A stretch of DNA of 64,000 nucleotides from Prochlorococcus sp. MIT 0603. GTDB lineage: Bacteria; Cyanobacteriota; Cyanobacteriia; PCC-6307; Cyanobiaceae. This document shows positions 26,922 to 38,959 of this stretch, one piece after another. Position 1 is the stretch's first letter; every line of letters begins with the position of its first letter. Made by a program: the position numbers and the translations under genes. The stretch is taken from NCBI RefSeq assembly GCF_000760215.1, contig NZ_JNAW01000002.1, positions 124,001 through 188,000 of the forward strand, written 5' to 3'. The notes beneath the pieces were generated by a model, which saw only the letters and a list, made by a program, of their open reading frames with translations, was not told where the DNA came from and did no database searches.

Positions 26922-27965
26922 ATGTTTGGATTGATAGGGCACTCAACAAGCTTTCAAGATGCCAGGAAAAAGGCAATGGATTTGGGATATGACCATATTG
27001 CAGAAGGAGACCTTGATGTTTGGTGTAGTGCACCACCTCAGTTGGTTGAGCATGTAAAAGTAGTTAGTGCAATTGGTAAAACTATTGAAGGAGCATATAT
27101 AGATTCCTGCTTTGTTCCTGAAATGCTTGGACGATTTAAGACAGCAAGGCGAAAGGTCCTTAACGCAATGGAGTTGGCTCAGAAAAAAGGTATAAGCATT
27201 ACAGCATTAGGAGGCTTTACTTCGATTATTTTTGAGAATTTTAATCTTCTTCAGAATAAACAGGTTCGAAATACAACTCTTGATTGGGAACGCTTTACAA
27301 CAGGTAATACTCATACAGCATGGGTGATTTGTAGGCAGTTAGAGATCAATGCCCCTCTTCTAGGAATTGATCTAAAGAAAGCTCGAGTTGCTGTTGTGGG
27401 TGCAACAGGAGATATTGGGAGTGCGGTTTGTCGTTGGATGTCTGAGCGAACTCAAGTAAAGGAACTTTTGCTCATAGCTCGTCAGCAAAAACCCCTTCAA
27501 GAACTTGATGAATGTCTACAATGTGATAGTCGAATACTTAGTTTGGGAGAGGCTCTGCCAGAAGCCGATGCAGTTGTCTGGGTAGCAAGTTTACCTAAAA
27601 ATTTAGAAATTGATAAAAGTACTATTCGGCGACCTTGCCTAATGATAGATGGCGGCTATCCCAAAAATATTGATATGAAATTCAGAGGAGAAGGCATCCA
27701 TGTCTTAAAGGGGGGTATTGTTGAATTTTTTGCAGATATTGGTTGGAATATGATGGAATTAGCAGAAATGGAGATCCCTCAACGTCAGATGTTTGCTTGT
27801 TTTGCTGAAGCAATGCTACTTGAATTTGAAAATTGTCATACTAATTTTAGTTGGGGAAGGAATAACATCACTTTGGAGAAAATGGATTTTATAGGTCAAG
27901 CCTCTTTAAAACATGGTTTTTCAGTTCTTGGCCTTCAACCTGGTTTACAGGAATCTTTTGCTTAA
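26922..27965 (+). CDS. Long-chain acyl-[acyl-carrier-protein] reductase (AAR)
   Basis: AAR reduces acyl-ACP to the fatty aldehyde that ADO consumes. The 347 residues include [26 protein letters not shown] (active-site cysteine region, about 67), [13 protein letters not shown] and a Rossmann motif, [17 protein letters not shown] (about 152). Length and order match cyanobacterial AAR. A 148-bp gap separates it from ADO; accA follows 19 bp later, so acyl supply and acyl use may share a transcript. Confidence 0.96.
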   Translation: MFGLIGHSTSFQDARKKAMDLGYDHIAEGDLDVWCSAPPQLVEHVKVVSAIGKTIEGAYIDSCFVPEMLGRFKTARRKVLNAMELAQKKGISITALGGFTSIIFENFNLLQNKQVRNTTLDWERFTTGNTHTAWVICRQLEINAPLLGIDLKKARVAVVGATGDIGSAVCRWMSERTQVKELLLIARQQKPLQELDECLQCDSRILSLGEALPEADAVVWVASLPKNLEIDKSTIRRPCLMIDGGYPKNIDMKFRGEGIHVLKGGIVEFFADIGWNMMELAEMEIPQRQMFACFAEAMLLEFENCHTNFSWGRNNITLEKMDFIGQASLKHGFSVLGLQPGLQESFA

Positions 27966-27984
27966 CTTTTAGCAACTTTTTACC

Positions 27985-28974
27985 ATGGCACGTCGTTATC
28001 TTCTTGAATTTGAAAAACCTTTAGTAGAGCTTGAGAAGCAAATTGAACAAATTAGAGAACTTGCTCGTGATTCAGAGGTTGATGTTAGTCAGCAATTGCT
28101 TCAGTTAGAAACTCTTGCAGCAAGAAGACGAGAGGAAATCTTTAGAGGATTGACTCCTGCCGAAAAAATACAAGTTGCAAGACACCCTCAAAGACCCAGT
28201 ACACTGGACTTTATTCAGATGTTTACGGAAGACTGGATAGAATTACATGGTGACAGGAATTGTAGTGATGACAGCGCCTTGGTCGGGGGAGTTGCTCGTA
28301 TTGAAGATCAGTCGGTTATGTTGATTGGTCAGCAAAAGGGTAGGGATACGAAGGAGAATGTTGCTAGAAACTTTGGGATGGCCAAGCCAGGAGGATATCG
28401 AAAAGCATTGAGATTAATGAATCATGCAGATCGTTTTAACTTGCCAATTATTTCCTTTATCGATACTCCAGGGGCTTATGCTGGCCTTTTGGCTGAAGAA
28501 CAAGGCCAAGGTGAAGCAATAGCAGTTAATTTGCGTGAAATGTTTCGATTAAAAGTACCTATTATTGCAACTGTAATTGGTGAAGGTGGTTCTGGTGGAG
28601 CCTTGGGTATTGGAGTAGCCGATAGATTACTAATGTTTGAACATAGTGTTTATACAGTGGCCAGCCCGGAGGCATGTGCTTCTATCCTTTGGCGCGATGC
28701 GGCTAAAGCATCTGATGCAGCAGCAGCTTTGAAAATCACTGGAGAAGATTTATTGAATTTAGGGATTGTAGACGAAGTTATAAAAGAGCCTTCAGGTGGA
28801 AACAATTGGGCGCCGCTTCAGGCAGGTGAATTCTTGAAGCAAGCCATTCTAAAACATTTAAAAGATCTTTCTGAGTTGCCTATAAGCAAACTTAGAGATA
28901 ATAGGTACGAAAAATTTAGGAGAATAGGTAGTTTCTTAGAGCCAAATTCACAAGAAGCAGAATTTGTTAAATAG
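27985..28974 (+). CDS. accA: Acetyl-CoA carboxylase carboxyltransferase alpha subunit
   Basis: AccA with AccD transfers carboxyl from biotin to acetyl-CoA, forming malonyl-CoA for fatty acid synthesis. The 329 residues include [24 protein letters not shown], the oxyanion-hole glycines in [10 protein letters not shown] (about 155) and [15 protein letters not shown] (about 194), and the [14 protein letters not shown] motif. It is immediately downstream of AAR. Confidence 0.97.
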   Translation: MARRYLLEFEKPLVELEKQIEQIRELARDSEVDVSQQLLQLETLAARRREEIFRGLTPAEKIQVARHPQRPSTLDFIQMFTEDWIELHGDRNCSDDSALVGGVARIEDQSVMLIGQQKGRDTKENVARNFGMAKPGGYRKALRLMNHADRFNLPIISFIDTPGAYAGLLAEEQGQGEAIAVNLREMFRLKVPIIATVIGEGGSGGALGIGVADRLLMFEHSVYTVASPEACASILWRDAAKASDAAAALKITGEDLLNLGIVDEVIKEPSGGNNWAPLQAGEFLKQAILKHLKDLSELPISKLRDNRYEKFRRIGSFLEPNSQEAEFVK

Positions 28975-29001
28975 AATATTAGAAATTCTAAGGAAATCAA
29001 A

Positions 29002-29709
29002 TTGACAACAGCTCTCATTACAGGAGCCTCTAAAGGTATTGGAAAAGCAACTGCAAAGGCTTTTGCACATGCTGGCTGGGATTTATTGCTTGTAGCTCGT
29101 TCGAGAAAATCTCTGGAGTCTCTATCGGAAGAATTGAAAACTTTTGGGATTAAAGTTTTCTATGAGTGTATAGATCTATCTGATGCAAATCAGATACCTA
29201 CAGGTATTAAAAATCTCCTTGAGCATGGATTTCATCCATCTGTTCTTATAAATAATGCTGGTGTTGCATGGACCGGTAACCTTTTATCTATGCCAATAGA
29301 TAGATGGAAGTGGTTAATGGAAGTTAATCTCACAAGTGTTTTTCAGGTTTGCTCCCTTGTTGTTCCTTATATGAGAAATAATAAAGGCTTGGTTATTAAT
29401 GTAAGTAGTCATGCTGCAAGAAATGCTTTCTCTCAATGGGGAGCATATTGTGTTTCTAAAGCTGCATTGGAGAGCTTTACTAAATGTTTAGCGCAGGAAG
29501 AGAAGGAATTTGGAGTAAGAGCTTGCACTCTTACTCTGGGATCTGTTAATAGCGCTCTCTGGGATTCTGATAGTGTTCAGAGTGACTTTGATCGAGAAGC
29601 AATGCTGTCCGTAGACCAAGTTGCATCCGAAATCTTGCATCTAGCTCAGCAGCCTGATTCTCAAGCAATAGATGACGTTGTATTAATGCCCTCGTCAGGT
29701 GCCTTTTGA
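29002..29709 (+). CDS. Short-chain dehydrogenase/reductase
   Basis: The 235-residue classical SDR has the cofactor motif TGASKGIG (about 7-14), NNAGVAW (about 85), a catalytic serine in INVSSHAARNAF, and YCVSKAALESF (Tyr-x-x-x-Lys, about 149-153). The residues after the second strand (RSRKSLE) suggest NADP preference. The start is TTG 29002, supported by a good AAGGAAA site 7 bases upstream. It follows accA by 27 bp. An acyl- or fatty-product role is possible but not shown by sequence. Confidence 0.9.
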   Translation: MTTALITGASKGIGKATAKAFAHAGWDLLLVARSRKSLESLSEELKTFGIKVFYECIDLSDANQIPTGIKNLLEHGFHPSVLINNAGVAWTGNLLSMPIDRWKWLMEVNLTSVFQVCSLVVPYMRNNKGLVINVSSHAARNAFSQWGAYCVSKAALESFTKCLAQEEKEFGVRACTLTLGSVNSALWDSDSVQSDFDREAMLSVDQVASEILHLAQQPDSQAIDDVVLMPSSGAF

Positions 29710-29817
29710 TTTAACTTTTACGTTATTTCTCTAATTGGATCTTCATACTCCTTGTGATGTGCCAAATACAGCTAATTAAGAGGACTATTAAGCACTAAAG
29801 GGCCTAATACAATTCAA

Positions 29818-30477
29818 TTATTTCTTTTTAACTTTGTTTATGAGATCATTTACTTTTTGAATATTCTTTATCCCAGGATGTGTTTCTAATTTGCTTGATG
29901 CATCTATACCAAAAGGATTGATTTGTGATGATATTTCTTCGATTAAATCTGAGGAAATCCCTCCTGCCAACCACCATGGTGTTTTCAGATCAATTGTTTT
30001 TAGCCATTCAATAGGAACTCTTGCTCCTGTTCCTCCTAAAGCTTTTTCACTCCAAGCATCTAAGAGTATTGCATCAACTGAACCTTGATAATTTTGGGCT
30101 AGTATTAAATCACTTTGTTGGCGAATTTGAAATGCTTTCCACCATTTGATATTTGGATGCTTATTCCTCAGCACTTCGCAACGTTCCCTTGATTCTTGTC
30201 CATGGAGTTGAACAATGGATGGCAATCCAAGCCCATTTAAACCTTCGCAAATTTCATTTAGATTCAAGTTTGCTACTACCCATACTCTTTCAATGGATGG
30301 TGCTTCCTTTTCTAAAGCTCCAAATATTTTTCTTCTTTTATCTTCTTGTACAAATCTAGGTGAACTATCTACTCCGATTACACCAATTGCATCCGCTCCA
30401 ATTTTTGCAATTTCAATAGCTTGTTTAATTTGTGTGACTCCACAGATCTTAACAGCTGTTGGTGGTTGAGAATTCAT
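29818..30477 (-). CDS. trpF: Phosphoribosylanthranilate isomerase
   Basis: TrpF isomerises PRA to CdRP in tryptophan synthesis. The 219-residue TIM barrel has VKICGVTQIKQAIEIAKIGADAIG at the start with the catalytic cysteine, LHGQESRERC, ILLDAWSEKALGGTG and WWLAGGIS, then FGIDASSKLETHPG. All key phosphate-binding and catalytic motifs are visible. I chose ATG 30477; a TTG two codons upstream (30483) is also possible. It is unlinked from the other trp gene here (trpA, 62218). Confidence 0.95.
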   Translation of the reverse strand: MNSQPPTAVKICGVTQIKQAIEIAKIGADAIGVIGVDSSPRFVQEDKRRKIFGALEKEAPSIERVWVVANLNLNEICEGLNGLGLPSIVQLHGQESRERCEVLRNKHPNIKWWKAFQIRQQSDLILAQNYQGSVDAILLDAWSEKALGGTGARVPIEWLKTIDLKTPWWLAGGISSDLIEEISSQINPFGIDASSKLETHPGIKNIQKVNDLINKVKKK

Positions 30478-30557
30478 CTTCAACGTAAATGGACTATTCC
30501 CTTTATAGGGTTGAAGTACTTTATTATCACCTTTTTTAGTTTTCAGGAGGATTAATT

Positions 30558-31826
30558 TTGGAAGGGATAGAGGTTATAAAGTTAAAGGGAATCTCTTTAA
30601 AGGTTCATCCAAGTTGGTTTTTTATACTGATTATTTTCACTCGTCTATCGCAGATTCAATTTTCCAGAACATTTGAAGGTCAACTCCCTATATGGCAAGG
30701 TTGGTGTATTGGCTTTTTGATATCTATAGCATTACTAATATCAGTTGTTTTACGAGAGCTGGGACATTCTTTTATGGCTTTGAATGAGGGGGTAAAAGTT
30801 TCTGGCATTACGGTAGTTTCTTTTGGTGGTATTAAAAGAGTAGATAAACAATGTTCTACTGCTATGGCAACTCTTCGAGTTGCCATAGCAGGACCTTTAG
30901 TAAATATTTCGCTTGGGATGTTATTTTTGATTTTTGCCAGAGTTGGTAGCAGTTTTAACCCTGTTTTTGTAGAGTTATTGATTAGGATTGGAATCATTAA
31001 TATACTTTTGGCGGTTGTAAATTTATTACCAGGCTTACCTTTAGATGGGGGCGTGATATTAAAATCATTAGTTTGGCATTTTACTGGTAGTCAGCGTAAA
31101 GGACACAAAGCTGCTAATGCCTCAGCGCGTGTTTTTTCATTGATTGTGATTTTTATTGGAGGGTTGACTTTTACAGTTAAAGGAGCTGGCTTCTTGGCGC
31201 TCTGCTTAATAATCATGGGCTGGTTTGGATTTACTGCGTCAAGATCTCAAGACCAAATAATGATTGTTCAGCAAGCTTTATCAGATTTAAGTGTTTCTGA
31301 GGCTGCTAGAAAACGCTTCCGTGTTCTTGATCAAGATCAATCACTTAAAAGGCTTAGCGAATTAGGCTTAAACTCTTCTAATTCCAAGGAAAATAATTTG
31401 GAAGAATGGGTTCTTTTGTGTAGTTCTGGGCGTTGGGTTGGTTATGTAACTAGCGAATTGTTGATGGATGTTCCTTCCGAATATTGGGATCAGTATCTAT
31501 TGGCCAATTATAAGAAACCTCTTTCTGAGCTTCCATCGATTAATGATTGCAGCCCACTTTGGAAGGCTGTTTTGAAATTGGATAGTATCAATAAACAAAG
31601 GCTATTAGTCTTTAATGCTGCAGGCTTGCCTTGCGGAACTATAGACAAAGTTGATCTTGCACAGATAGTTTTAAAAAAGCTTGGGATTGAACTTCCTCAG
31701 AATCTCCTAGAGATGGCGAGAAAAAATAATATTTACCCTTTAGGTATATCTCTGAGCAAGATTGTTGAAGGAATGGTTTCCTCAGGGTTAATTCAAAGGA
31801 CTCAATCTCAGAGAGTGACTAAGTAG
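30558..31826 (+). CDS. Site-2-protease-family (M50) membrane protein with CBS domains; zinc motif altered
   Basis: The 422-residue protein has five or six membrane helices in its first 225 residues and a CBS-domain pair at about 245-400. It matches cyanobacterial M50 proteases such as those with SGITVVSFGGI and NLLPGLPLDGG. However, the normal H-E-x-x-H is R66-E67-L-G-H70, the first histidine codon being CGA. Without that zinc ligand, proteolysis is doubtful and the protein may be a sensor or a pseudoprotease. The TTG start has a strong AGGAGG site 8 bases upstream. Its 3' end overlaps the convergent lipoate-ligase-like gene by 19 bp. Confidence 0.9.
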   Translation: MEGIEVIKLKGISLKVHPSWFFILIIFTRLSQIQFSRTFEGQLPIWQGWCIGFLISIALLISVVLRELGHSFMALNEGVKVSGITVVSFGGIKRVDKQCSTAMATLRVAIAGPLVNISLGMLFLIFARVGSSFNPVFVELLIRIGIINILLAVVNLLPGLPLDGGVILKSLVWHFTGSQRKGHKAANASARVFSLIVIFIGGLTFTVKGAGFLALCLIIMGWFGFTASRSQDQIMIVQQALSDLSVSEAARKRFRVLDQDQSLKRLSELGLNSSNSKENNLEEWVLLCSSGRWVGYVTSELLMDVPSEYWDQYLLANYKKPLSELPSINDCSPLWKAVLKLDSINKQRLLVFNAAGLPCGTIDKVDLAQIVLKKLGIELPQNLLEMARKNNIYPLGISLSKIVEGMVSSGLIQRTQSQRVTK

Positions 31827-32536
31827 GCTTTTGAATTTTTAGAAATTTCTTCTAATTCATTTAATTGAAAATCTTTTTGAATCCAGTTAATCGAAGGCCA
31901 ATGCTTGCATAGTGATTTTGCAAGAATTTTTTCTAGGTCCATTCTTGGGATGTTTTGTGGAGCTGCTTTTGGAGGCTCAGAGTTGAAAACATCATGCCAA
32001 AGATCTAGAGGTGGATCTAAAAGTATCTCACCATGTTGAAGTACATTTCCCCCACGCCAAAATTGAGCACTGCCTATTCTTTTAAGCCCTTTTTTATCAA
32101 CTAGATCTGCATTACTGGATGTAGAGAAGCAATTCCCAGTAGGCAAAGCAATTGTATTGCCAAACTTTAAGTTTAGGCCTAGTTCTGCGAAACTATTGAT
32201 TAACCATTGACTTGCTTTTATATAGGCTTGGTTTCTTTTTCGAGGTGGAGATTTCCAGGCAAGGGAGTATGTTAATCCTCCTGAATGAAGAACAGCTCCT
32301 CCACCACTTGGTCTTCTGACTAGATTTAATTTTCTGTTTTTGACTAAAGTGGCCCAATGCTTTGGGAAATCTTTTTGATGATGACCAATTGAGAGCCAAT
32401 TCCCTTCCCATCTGTAAAAACGAATGGATATTTCGAGATCAGATGTCCGATTCAAATTTTCAAGCATCATTACATCAGAGGCCATTTGAAAAGGACCGTT
32501 AAGGACGGAGAAATTAATTATTTGACCATGTTTCAT
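31808..32536 (-). CDS. Lipoate/biotin protein ligase family protein (LplA-like)
   Basis: The 242-residue protein has the BPL/LplA/LipB fold signatures: IRFYRWEGNWLSIGHHQ (about 37-53), the conserved VRRPSGGGAVLHSGG box (about 73-87), LTYSLAW and GEILLDPP. It lacks the C-terminal LplA accessory domain, so it resembles the LplJ/LipM-type octanoyl/lipoyl transferases. It could attach octanoate to lipoate-dependent enzymes such as pyruvate dehydrogenase or GcvH. The exact activity is not decided by sequence. Confidence 0.87.
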   Translation of the reverse strand: MKHGQIINFSVLNGPFQMASDVMMLENLNRTSDLEISIRFYRWEGNWLSIGHHQKDFPKHWATLVKNRKLNLVRRPSGGGAVLHSGGLTYSLAWKSPPRKRNQAYIKASQWLINSFAELGLNLKFGNTIALPTGNCFSTSSNADLVDKKGLKRIGSAQFWRGGNVLQHGEILLDPPLDLWHDVFNSEPPKAAPQNIPRMDLEKILAKSLCKHWPSINWIQKDFQLNELEEISKNSKAYLVTL

Positions 32537-32726
32537 TTGATATTTATAGGAATTTGTCTAGACCTAATAACTAGAAGATGAGAAATATGAAAAGGGTCTC
32601 ATATATTGAAGTTTAGAATTTTCCATTAAATATTGTAAGAAAGTGCATTGATCCATGACAGGGTTTTGCAAAATTCCCCATTTTTGACAATTTAAGTTGA
32701 CAATATTAATAGTTCTAATGTTTTCC

Positions 32727-32831
32727 ATGGAGACCTCAACCACTATTGATCTTGCCGGCCTTTGCTTAGTGGTGGTTATGCATGCGGGAATATTGGCTTT
32801 GAGATTAGGAATTAGTCTAAGAAAAGCTTGA
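32727..32831 (+). CDS. psaM: Photosystem I reaction centre subunit XII (PsaM)
   Basis: A 34-codon ORF beginning METSTTIDLAGLC and ending LRLGISLRKA encodes a single hydrophobic helix (about 9-28). This is the size and sequence type of PsaM, a small peripheral PSI subunit that helps form trimers. The stop is TGA at 32829-32831. It is followed 64 bp later by a small membrane protein gene and then por, a photosynthesis cluster. Confidence 0.93.
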   Translation: METSTTIDLAGLCLVVVMHAGILALRLGISLRKA

Positions 32832-32895
32832 TTAGCTTTAATTGGCATATCTCTCTGCTTTACGGTAAAAGCAAGTAAATACAATAATATTATTT

Positions 32896-33312
32896 TTGGC
32901 TCAATCTCATGTGAATGCGAGAGATTCAGTCACTCGTTCAATTCGTTCTTCAAGAAGTAATCTTGAAGTTGGTAAGACTTCTCCCCAGGATAGGCTAGAT
33001 GCTTCAACGTTGGCCTCTAGGCTTCAACTTCAGGAAGAGCAGCGTGAACTAACTTATACCTTAGTATCTTTATTTATAAAGTCAGGAATTCTGATAATTG
33101 CTATAGCCAGTTTTTTCAAGCTAGGGATGGCTTCCCATCAAAGAATTAATCGTAATCATGAAATTGCTTCAGTTCTTAGGATGGAAAAAAATAAGCTTGA
33201 GAGATTGTATTTGAAATTTGATAGATTGTTTTCTATAGGGGGAAAAGATCGATTAATGGATGAGCAAGATCAATGGATTGAACCCAAAAGCAGGCGAATC
33301 ATTTGGCGTTAA
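32896..33312 (+). CDS. Hypothetical single-pass membrane protein downstream of psaM
   Basis: The 138 residues have a basic/serine-rich N-terminus (1-45), one transmembrane helix (about 57-78, LVSLFIKSGILIIAIASFF), and a C-terminal helical region rich in Arg, Lys and Glu (about 80-138). I do not recognise a family. Its place between psaM and por suggests a thylakoid-associated role, but that is inference. The start is TTG at 32896; no strong ribosome binding site is visible. Confidence 0.7.
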   Translation: MAQSHVNARDSVTRSIRSSRSNLEVGKTSPQDRLDASTLASRLQLQEEQRELTYTLVSLFIKSGILIIAIASFFKLGMASHQRINRNHEIASVLRMEKNKLERLYLKFDRLFSIGGKDRLMDEQDQWIEPKSRRIIWR

Positions 33313-33382
33313 AAATATTTTCTAATGTTTCTTTGATTCTTCGGGGTTACACTGTTTACTGAGTAGTGCTAATAAATTTTAT

Positions 33383-34396
33383 ATGGCCTTATTTCAATCT
33401 GCACCAGGTACTGTTCTTATAACTGGGACAACTTCAGGAGTTGGTCTTTATGCAACAAAAGCTTTGGTGGATTTAGGTTGGAAAGTTATCACTGCCAATC
33501 GATCTCCAATTAAAGCGGAGGATGCGGCAGTTAAATTAGGATTGCCGTTTAGATGTCCAAATCAGCTTCAACATATTTATTTAGATCTTTCTGATTTAGA
33601 GAGCATTCGTGTTGAGACCAAAAAACTTTTGATTTCTCTGGAACAGCCTTTGGATGCCTTGGTTTGTAATGCTGCTGTTTATATGCCAAGACTATTGAAA
33701 CCTCAGCGATCACCTCAAGGGTACGAGCTTTCTATGGCTACAAATCATTTTGGCCATTTCCTTCTAATTCAACTTTTATTGGATAATTTAAGTGATTCCA
33801 AACGACCAGTCTGGAAGGGGCGTTCATGGGGTATTGAATCCTCGAGAATTGTCATGCTAGGAACAGTGACAGCTAATTACACCGAATTAGGAGGGAAAAT
33901 CCCAATCCCAGCGCCAGCCGACTTAGGAGATTTATCTGGCTTTAAGCAAGGTTTCATTGACCCAATTTCGATGGCTAGTGGGAAACGTTTTAAACCAGGG
34001 AAGGCCTACAAAGACAGCAAGCTTTGCAATATGATCACCATTCAAGAGCTTGATAGAAGGTATAAGGATTCTTCTATTGTATTTAGTTCTCTTTATCCAG
34101 GATGTGTTGCAAATACAAAGCTTTTTAGAAATACACCTAAGATATTTCAATGGCTTTTCCCTCTATTTCAAAGGTTTATAACAGGAGGCTTTGTTAGTCA
34201 GACGTTAGCAGGTAAAAGGGTGGCTCAAGTCGTTTCCAATCCTGAATTTGGAATTTCTGGTGTCCACTGGAGCTGGGGAAATAGACAAAAGAAAAATGGC
34301 GAACAATTTTCTCAAAAATTATCTGAACGTATTACTGATCCTTTAACAGCAAAGAATGTTTGGGAATTATCTATGAAGCTAATAGATTCGAATTAA
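33383..34396 (+). CDS. por: Light-dependent protochlorophyllide oxidoreductase
   Basis: POR reduces the C17-C18 bond of protochlorophyllide using NADPH and light. The 337-residue SDR-type protein has the cofactor motif [16 protein letters not shown] (about 11-26), VCNAAVY, the [13 protein letters not shown] segment and the catalytic [10 protein letters not shown] (Tyr and Lys, about 212-216). Length and motifs match cyanobacterial POR. It faces convergently the dark-operative enzyme gene chlL, 15 bp away, so both routes to chlorophyllide are encoded side by side. Confidence 0.97.
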   Translation: MALFQSAPGTVLITGTTSGVGLYATKALVDLGWKVITANRSPIKAEDAAVKLGLPFRCPNQLQHIYLDLSDLESIRVETKKLLISLEQPLDALVCNAAVYMPRLLKPQRSPQGYELSMATNHFGHFLLIQLLLDNLSDSKRPVWKGRSWGIESSRIVMLGTVTANYTELGGKIPIPAPADLGDLSGFKQGFIDPISMASGKRFKPGKAYKDSKLCNMITIQELDRRYKDSSIVFSSLYPGCVANTKLFRNTPKIFQWLFPLFQRFITGGFVSQTLAGKRVAQVVSNPEFGISGVHWSWGNRQKKNGEQFSQKLSERITDPLTAKNVWELSMKLIDSN

Positions 34397-34411
34397 TTTA
34401 CTTTAATGTTC

Positions 34412-35305
<894 letters not shown>

Positions 35306-35380
35306 TTAAAGCCTCTTGTTATTTCAAACAGATCTTTATATTCAAGCAGGAATTTGATTCGTTGGTAAATGTTTAGTTAA

Positions 35381-35419
35381 TTAGATACAAGTAGTTCTTA
35401 ATAGAGTTTTGGTATCTAA
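35381..35419. repeat. 8-bp inverted repeat in the chlB-chlL spacer
   Basis: TTAGATAC and its perfect complement GTATCTAA are separated by 23 bases in the 172-bp gap upstream of chlL. The spacer is AT-rich, so a match of this size could arise by chance. It might be an operator or weak RNA hairpin controlling chlL. Confidence in function is low. Confidence 0.25.
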
Positions 35420-35477
35420 ACTTTTGCAAATAATAGGGGTAAATACTCATAACTTATTGATTGCTTTTGGGCATAAT

Positions 35478-37073
35478 TTATTTCGCGAAATGAGCTTTTG
35501 CGTCTAATAAGGTCTCTCCATTGATTTCAGTACAACCTGCTTCTCGAGCATATATCTCAGTATTTCTTCTAACTTTTCCTCTTACAAAAAATGGGATTTT
35601 AGCTAATTCTGATTCACCTTCCTTGGTCCAATGAAGAGCTTTTTGAGAATCTATTTTATTGCTCAACTCTTGTATGGGTGCATTTTGGCTTGATACTTCG
35701 TTTGTGGAGGAATGGCCTCCAAGATGACCCAAGTGGCTTTGATGTCCATCTGTAAACTCAAAGTCATGACGAAACATTCCTATTAGATGCTCTTCTAGTC
35801 CCATCATTAGAGGATGAACCCAATCGTCAAATATTACATTTGCTCCCTCCCAGCCCATTTGAGGGCTATAGCGTGCAGGAACATCTTGAACGTGCATAGG
35901 GGTGCTTATTACGGCGCACGGAATACCAAGTCTTTTGGCGCTATGCCTTTCCATTTGTGTTCCAAGAACTAGTTCTGGTGCGGACTCTTTTATTGCTTCT
36001 TCGACTTCTAAATAGTCGTTTGTAATTAAGGCTTCTATCTCATGTTCTTTGGCTGCAGAACGTACTTTGCGAGCCATTTCCCTGCTATAAGTTCCCATCC
36101 CTACTACTTCGAATCCTAGCTCTTCTTTTGCAATTCTTGCTGCGGCTAAGACATGGGTGCCATCCCCAAAAATGAACACTCTTTTACCTGTTAGGTAATT
36201 AGAATCAACAGACTTTGAATACCAAGGTAGCTTTGATTGATTGTTTTGATTAATTGAGCTCGACAGTTCAAGGCCTAGTAATTCATGAAGTTCATCAAGG
36301 AACTCATGCGTTGCTTTGACGCCAATAGGGATTGTTTTTGTGAAAGGGATATTGAAATTTCGTTCAAGCCAAATACAAGTCGATTCAGCTATCTCTGGAT
36401 ATAAGCAAATATTTACATCTGCTTTCGGGAGTCTGGTTATGTCAGCAGGTGATGCTCCAAGAGGAGCGATGACATTAATATCAATTCCATGTTCTCCAAG
36501 GATTTTTTGAATTTCCAATACATCATCTCTACATCTGAAACCAAGCAAAGATGGACCTAGTAAATTTACTCTTGGCCTTCTACCTTCATCTTTCCAGGAT
36601 GTTTTAGATTGTTTTAGAGTTTCTTGTGGAATATCTTTTAAGAGGCCTCTAACTAGTTGATAGAGAGTCTCTGCTGCCCCCCAGTTTTCTTTTTTGCTAT
36701 ACGCAGGAAGTTCTAGGCCAACAATGGGAAGATCTAATCCCAATCCCTTGGCAAGAGAACCCGGTTGGTCTTGTATTAATTCAGCAGTGCAACTTTCGCC
36801 AACGAGAAGTGCCTCCGGTTTGAAGCGTTCTACAGCTTCATGAATATGCCCTTTAACTAATTCTGCAGTATCTCCTCCTAAATCTCTTGCTTGAAAAGTT
36901 GTATAGGTTACTGGAGGTCTAGTGCCTCTGCGTTCAATCATGGTAAAGAGAAGGTCTGCATATGTATCTCCTTGAGGCGCATGCAATACGTAATGGACGC
37001 CTTTCATTGATGATGCGATTCTCATTGCACCTATATGAGGGGGGCCTTCATAGGTCCAAAGTGTTAGTTCCAT
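35478..37073 (-). CDS. chlB: DPOR subunit ChlB
   Basis: ChlB pairs with ChlN to form the catalytic (NifDK-like) part of dark-operative protochlorophyllide reductase. The 531-residue protein begins [20 protein letters not shown], contains [38 protein letters not shown] and the C-terminal [18 protein letters not shown] domain, all characteristic. It begins 4 bp after chlN and is surely co-transcribed with it. Confidence 0.98.
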   Translation of the reverse strand: MELTLWTYEGPPHIGAMRIASSMKGVHYVLHAPQGDTYADLLFTMIERRGTRPPVTYTTFQARDLGGDTAELVKGHIHEAVERFKPEALLVGESCTAELIQDQPGSLAKGLGLDLPIVGLELPAYSKKENWGAAETLYQLVRGLLKDIPQETLKQSKTSWKDEGRRPRVNLLGPSLLGFRCRDDVLEIQKILGEHGIDINVIAPLGASPADITRLPKADVNICLYPEIAESTCIWLERNFNIPFTKTIPIGVKATHEFLDELHELLGLELSSSINQNNQSKLPWYSKSVDSNYLTGKRVFIFGDGTHVLAAARIAKEELGFEVVGMGTYSREMARKVRSAAKEHEIEALITNDYLEVEEAIKESAPELVLGTQMERHSAKRLGIPCAVISTPMHVQDVPARYSPQMGWEGANVIFDDWVHPLMMGLEEHLIGMFRHDFEFTDGHQSHLGHLGGHSSTNEVSSQNAPIQELSNKIDSQKALHWTKEGESELAKIPFFVRGKVRRNTEIYAREAGCTEINGETLLDAKAHFAK

Positions 37074-37077
37074 GGTT

Positions 37078-38343
<1,266 letters not shown>

Positions 38344-38488
38344 TTAAGTTCTATCTTTAACTTGCATCTAATAATCGAAAGATGCAATTACTATCAGGAA
38401 AAATTCGGAATTCAATATATATTTTGTTGCTTTTTGTTTTTAGCTTTTCTCTTGAAAACTTGCTTGCTTGGTCAAAAACACTCGAATA

Positions 38489-38860
38489 TTAGTTCCTCCA
38501 ATATGTTGTTTCTTTGTCTTCAGCCCGAGATAGTTTCCAAACATTTCTACTGATTCTTTGAGCTAAAAGGCCACCGCGCTCTGTTTTAGATGAGCCAGGC
38601 TTTGCTCCTAGAAGATATTTAACCTCACTAGTGCTTAGTGGAGCACCTGTTTTTGTGGCCAAGTCTATAAGTTCGAGGCGTTGTCGAAGATTATGTAGGT
38701 CAAACTTCTCTTCATTATCTTCAACTAATCTTAATCTTGAAGTTCCTACTCGAGATATTTTTTGCATCATGCCTAGTCCTACTAATCCAAGGGCTTGTTC
38801 AGGGTTTAACTCGCTTGGTATAGCTTGAGAGTTTGTATTGGGATTGGGTGAGGCAGACAT
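38489..38860 (-). CDS. Conserved cyanobacterial protein of unknown function
   Basis: The soluble protein has 123 residues and no membrane segment. After a disordered N-terminus of 20 residues it has an ALGLVGLGMMQKIS helix, a charged region, and a C-terminal part (LSTSEVKYLLGAKPGSSKTERGGL and VWKLSR) resembling small helical DNA- or protein-binding domains. I do not recognise a named family. It lies between chlN and csoS1D and is divergent from csoS1D across 99 bp. That spacer probably holds both promoters. Confidence 0.7.
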   Translation of the reverse strand: MSASPNPNTNSQAIPSELNPEQALGLVGLGMMQKISRVGTSRLRLVEDNEEKFDLHNLRQRLELIDLATKTGAPLSTSEVKYLLGAKPGSSKTERGGLLAQRISRNVWKLSRAEDKETTYWRN

Positions 38861-38959
38861 CTTTTTTCATTGTATTTCTTAGAAGGTATCGGTTCGGATT
38901 TAAGCTTGCAAGACTTTGTTGTTTACTAAAACTACAACCTTTGAGGTATTATCCCTCCC

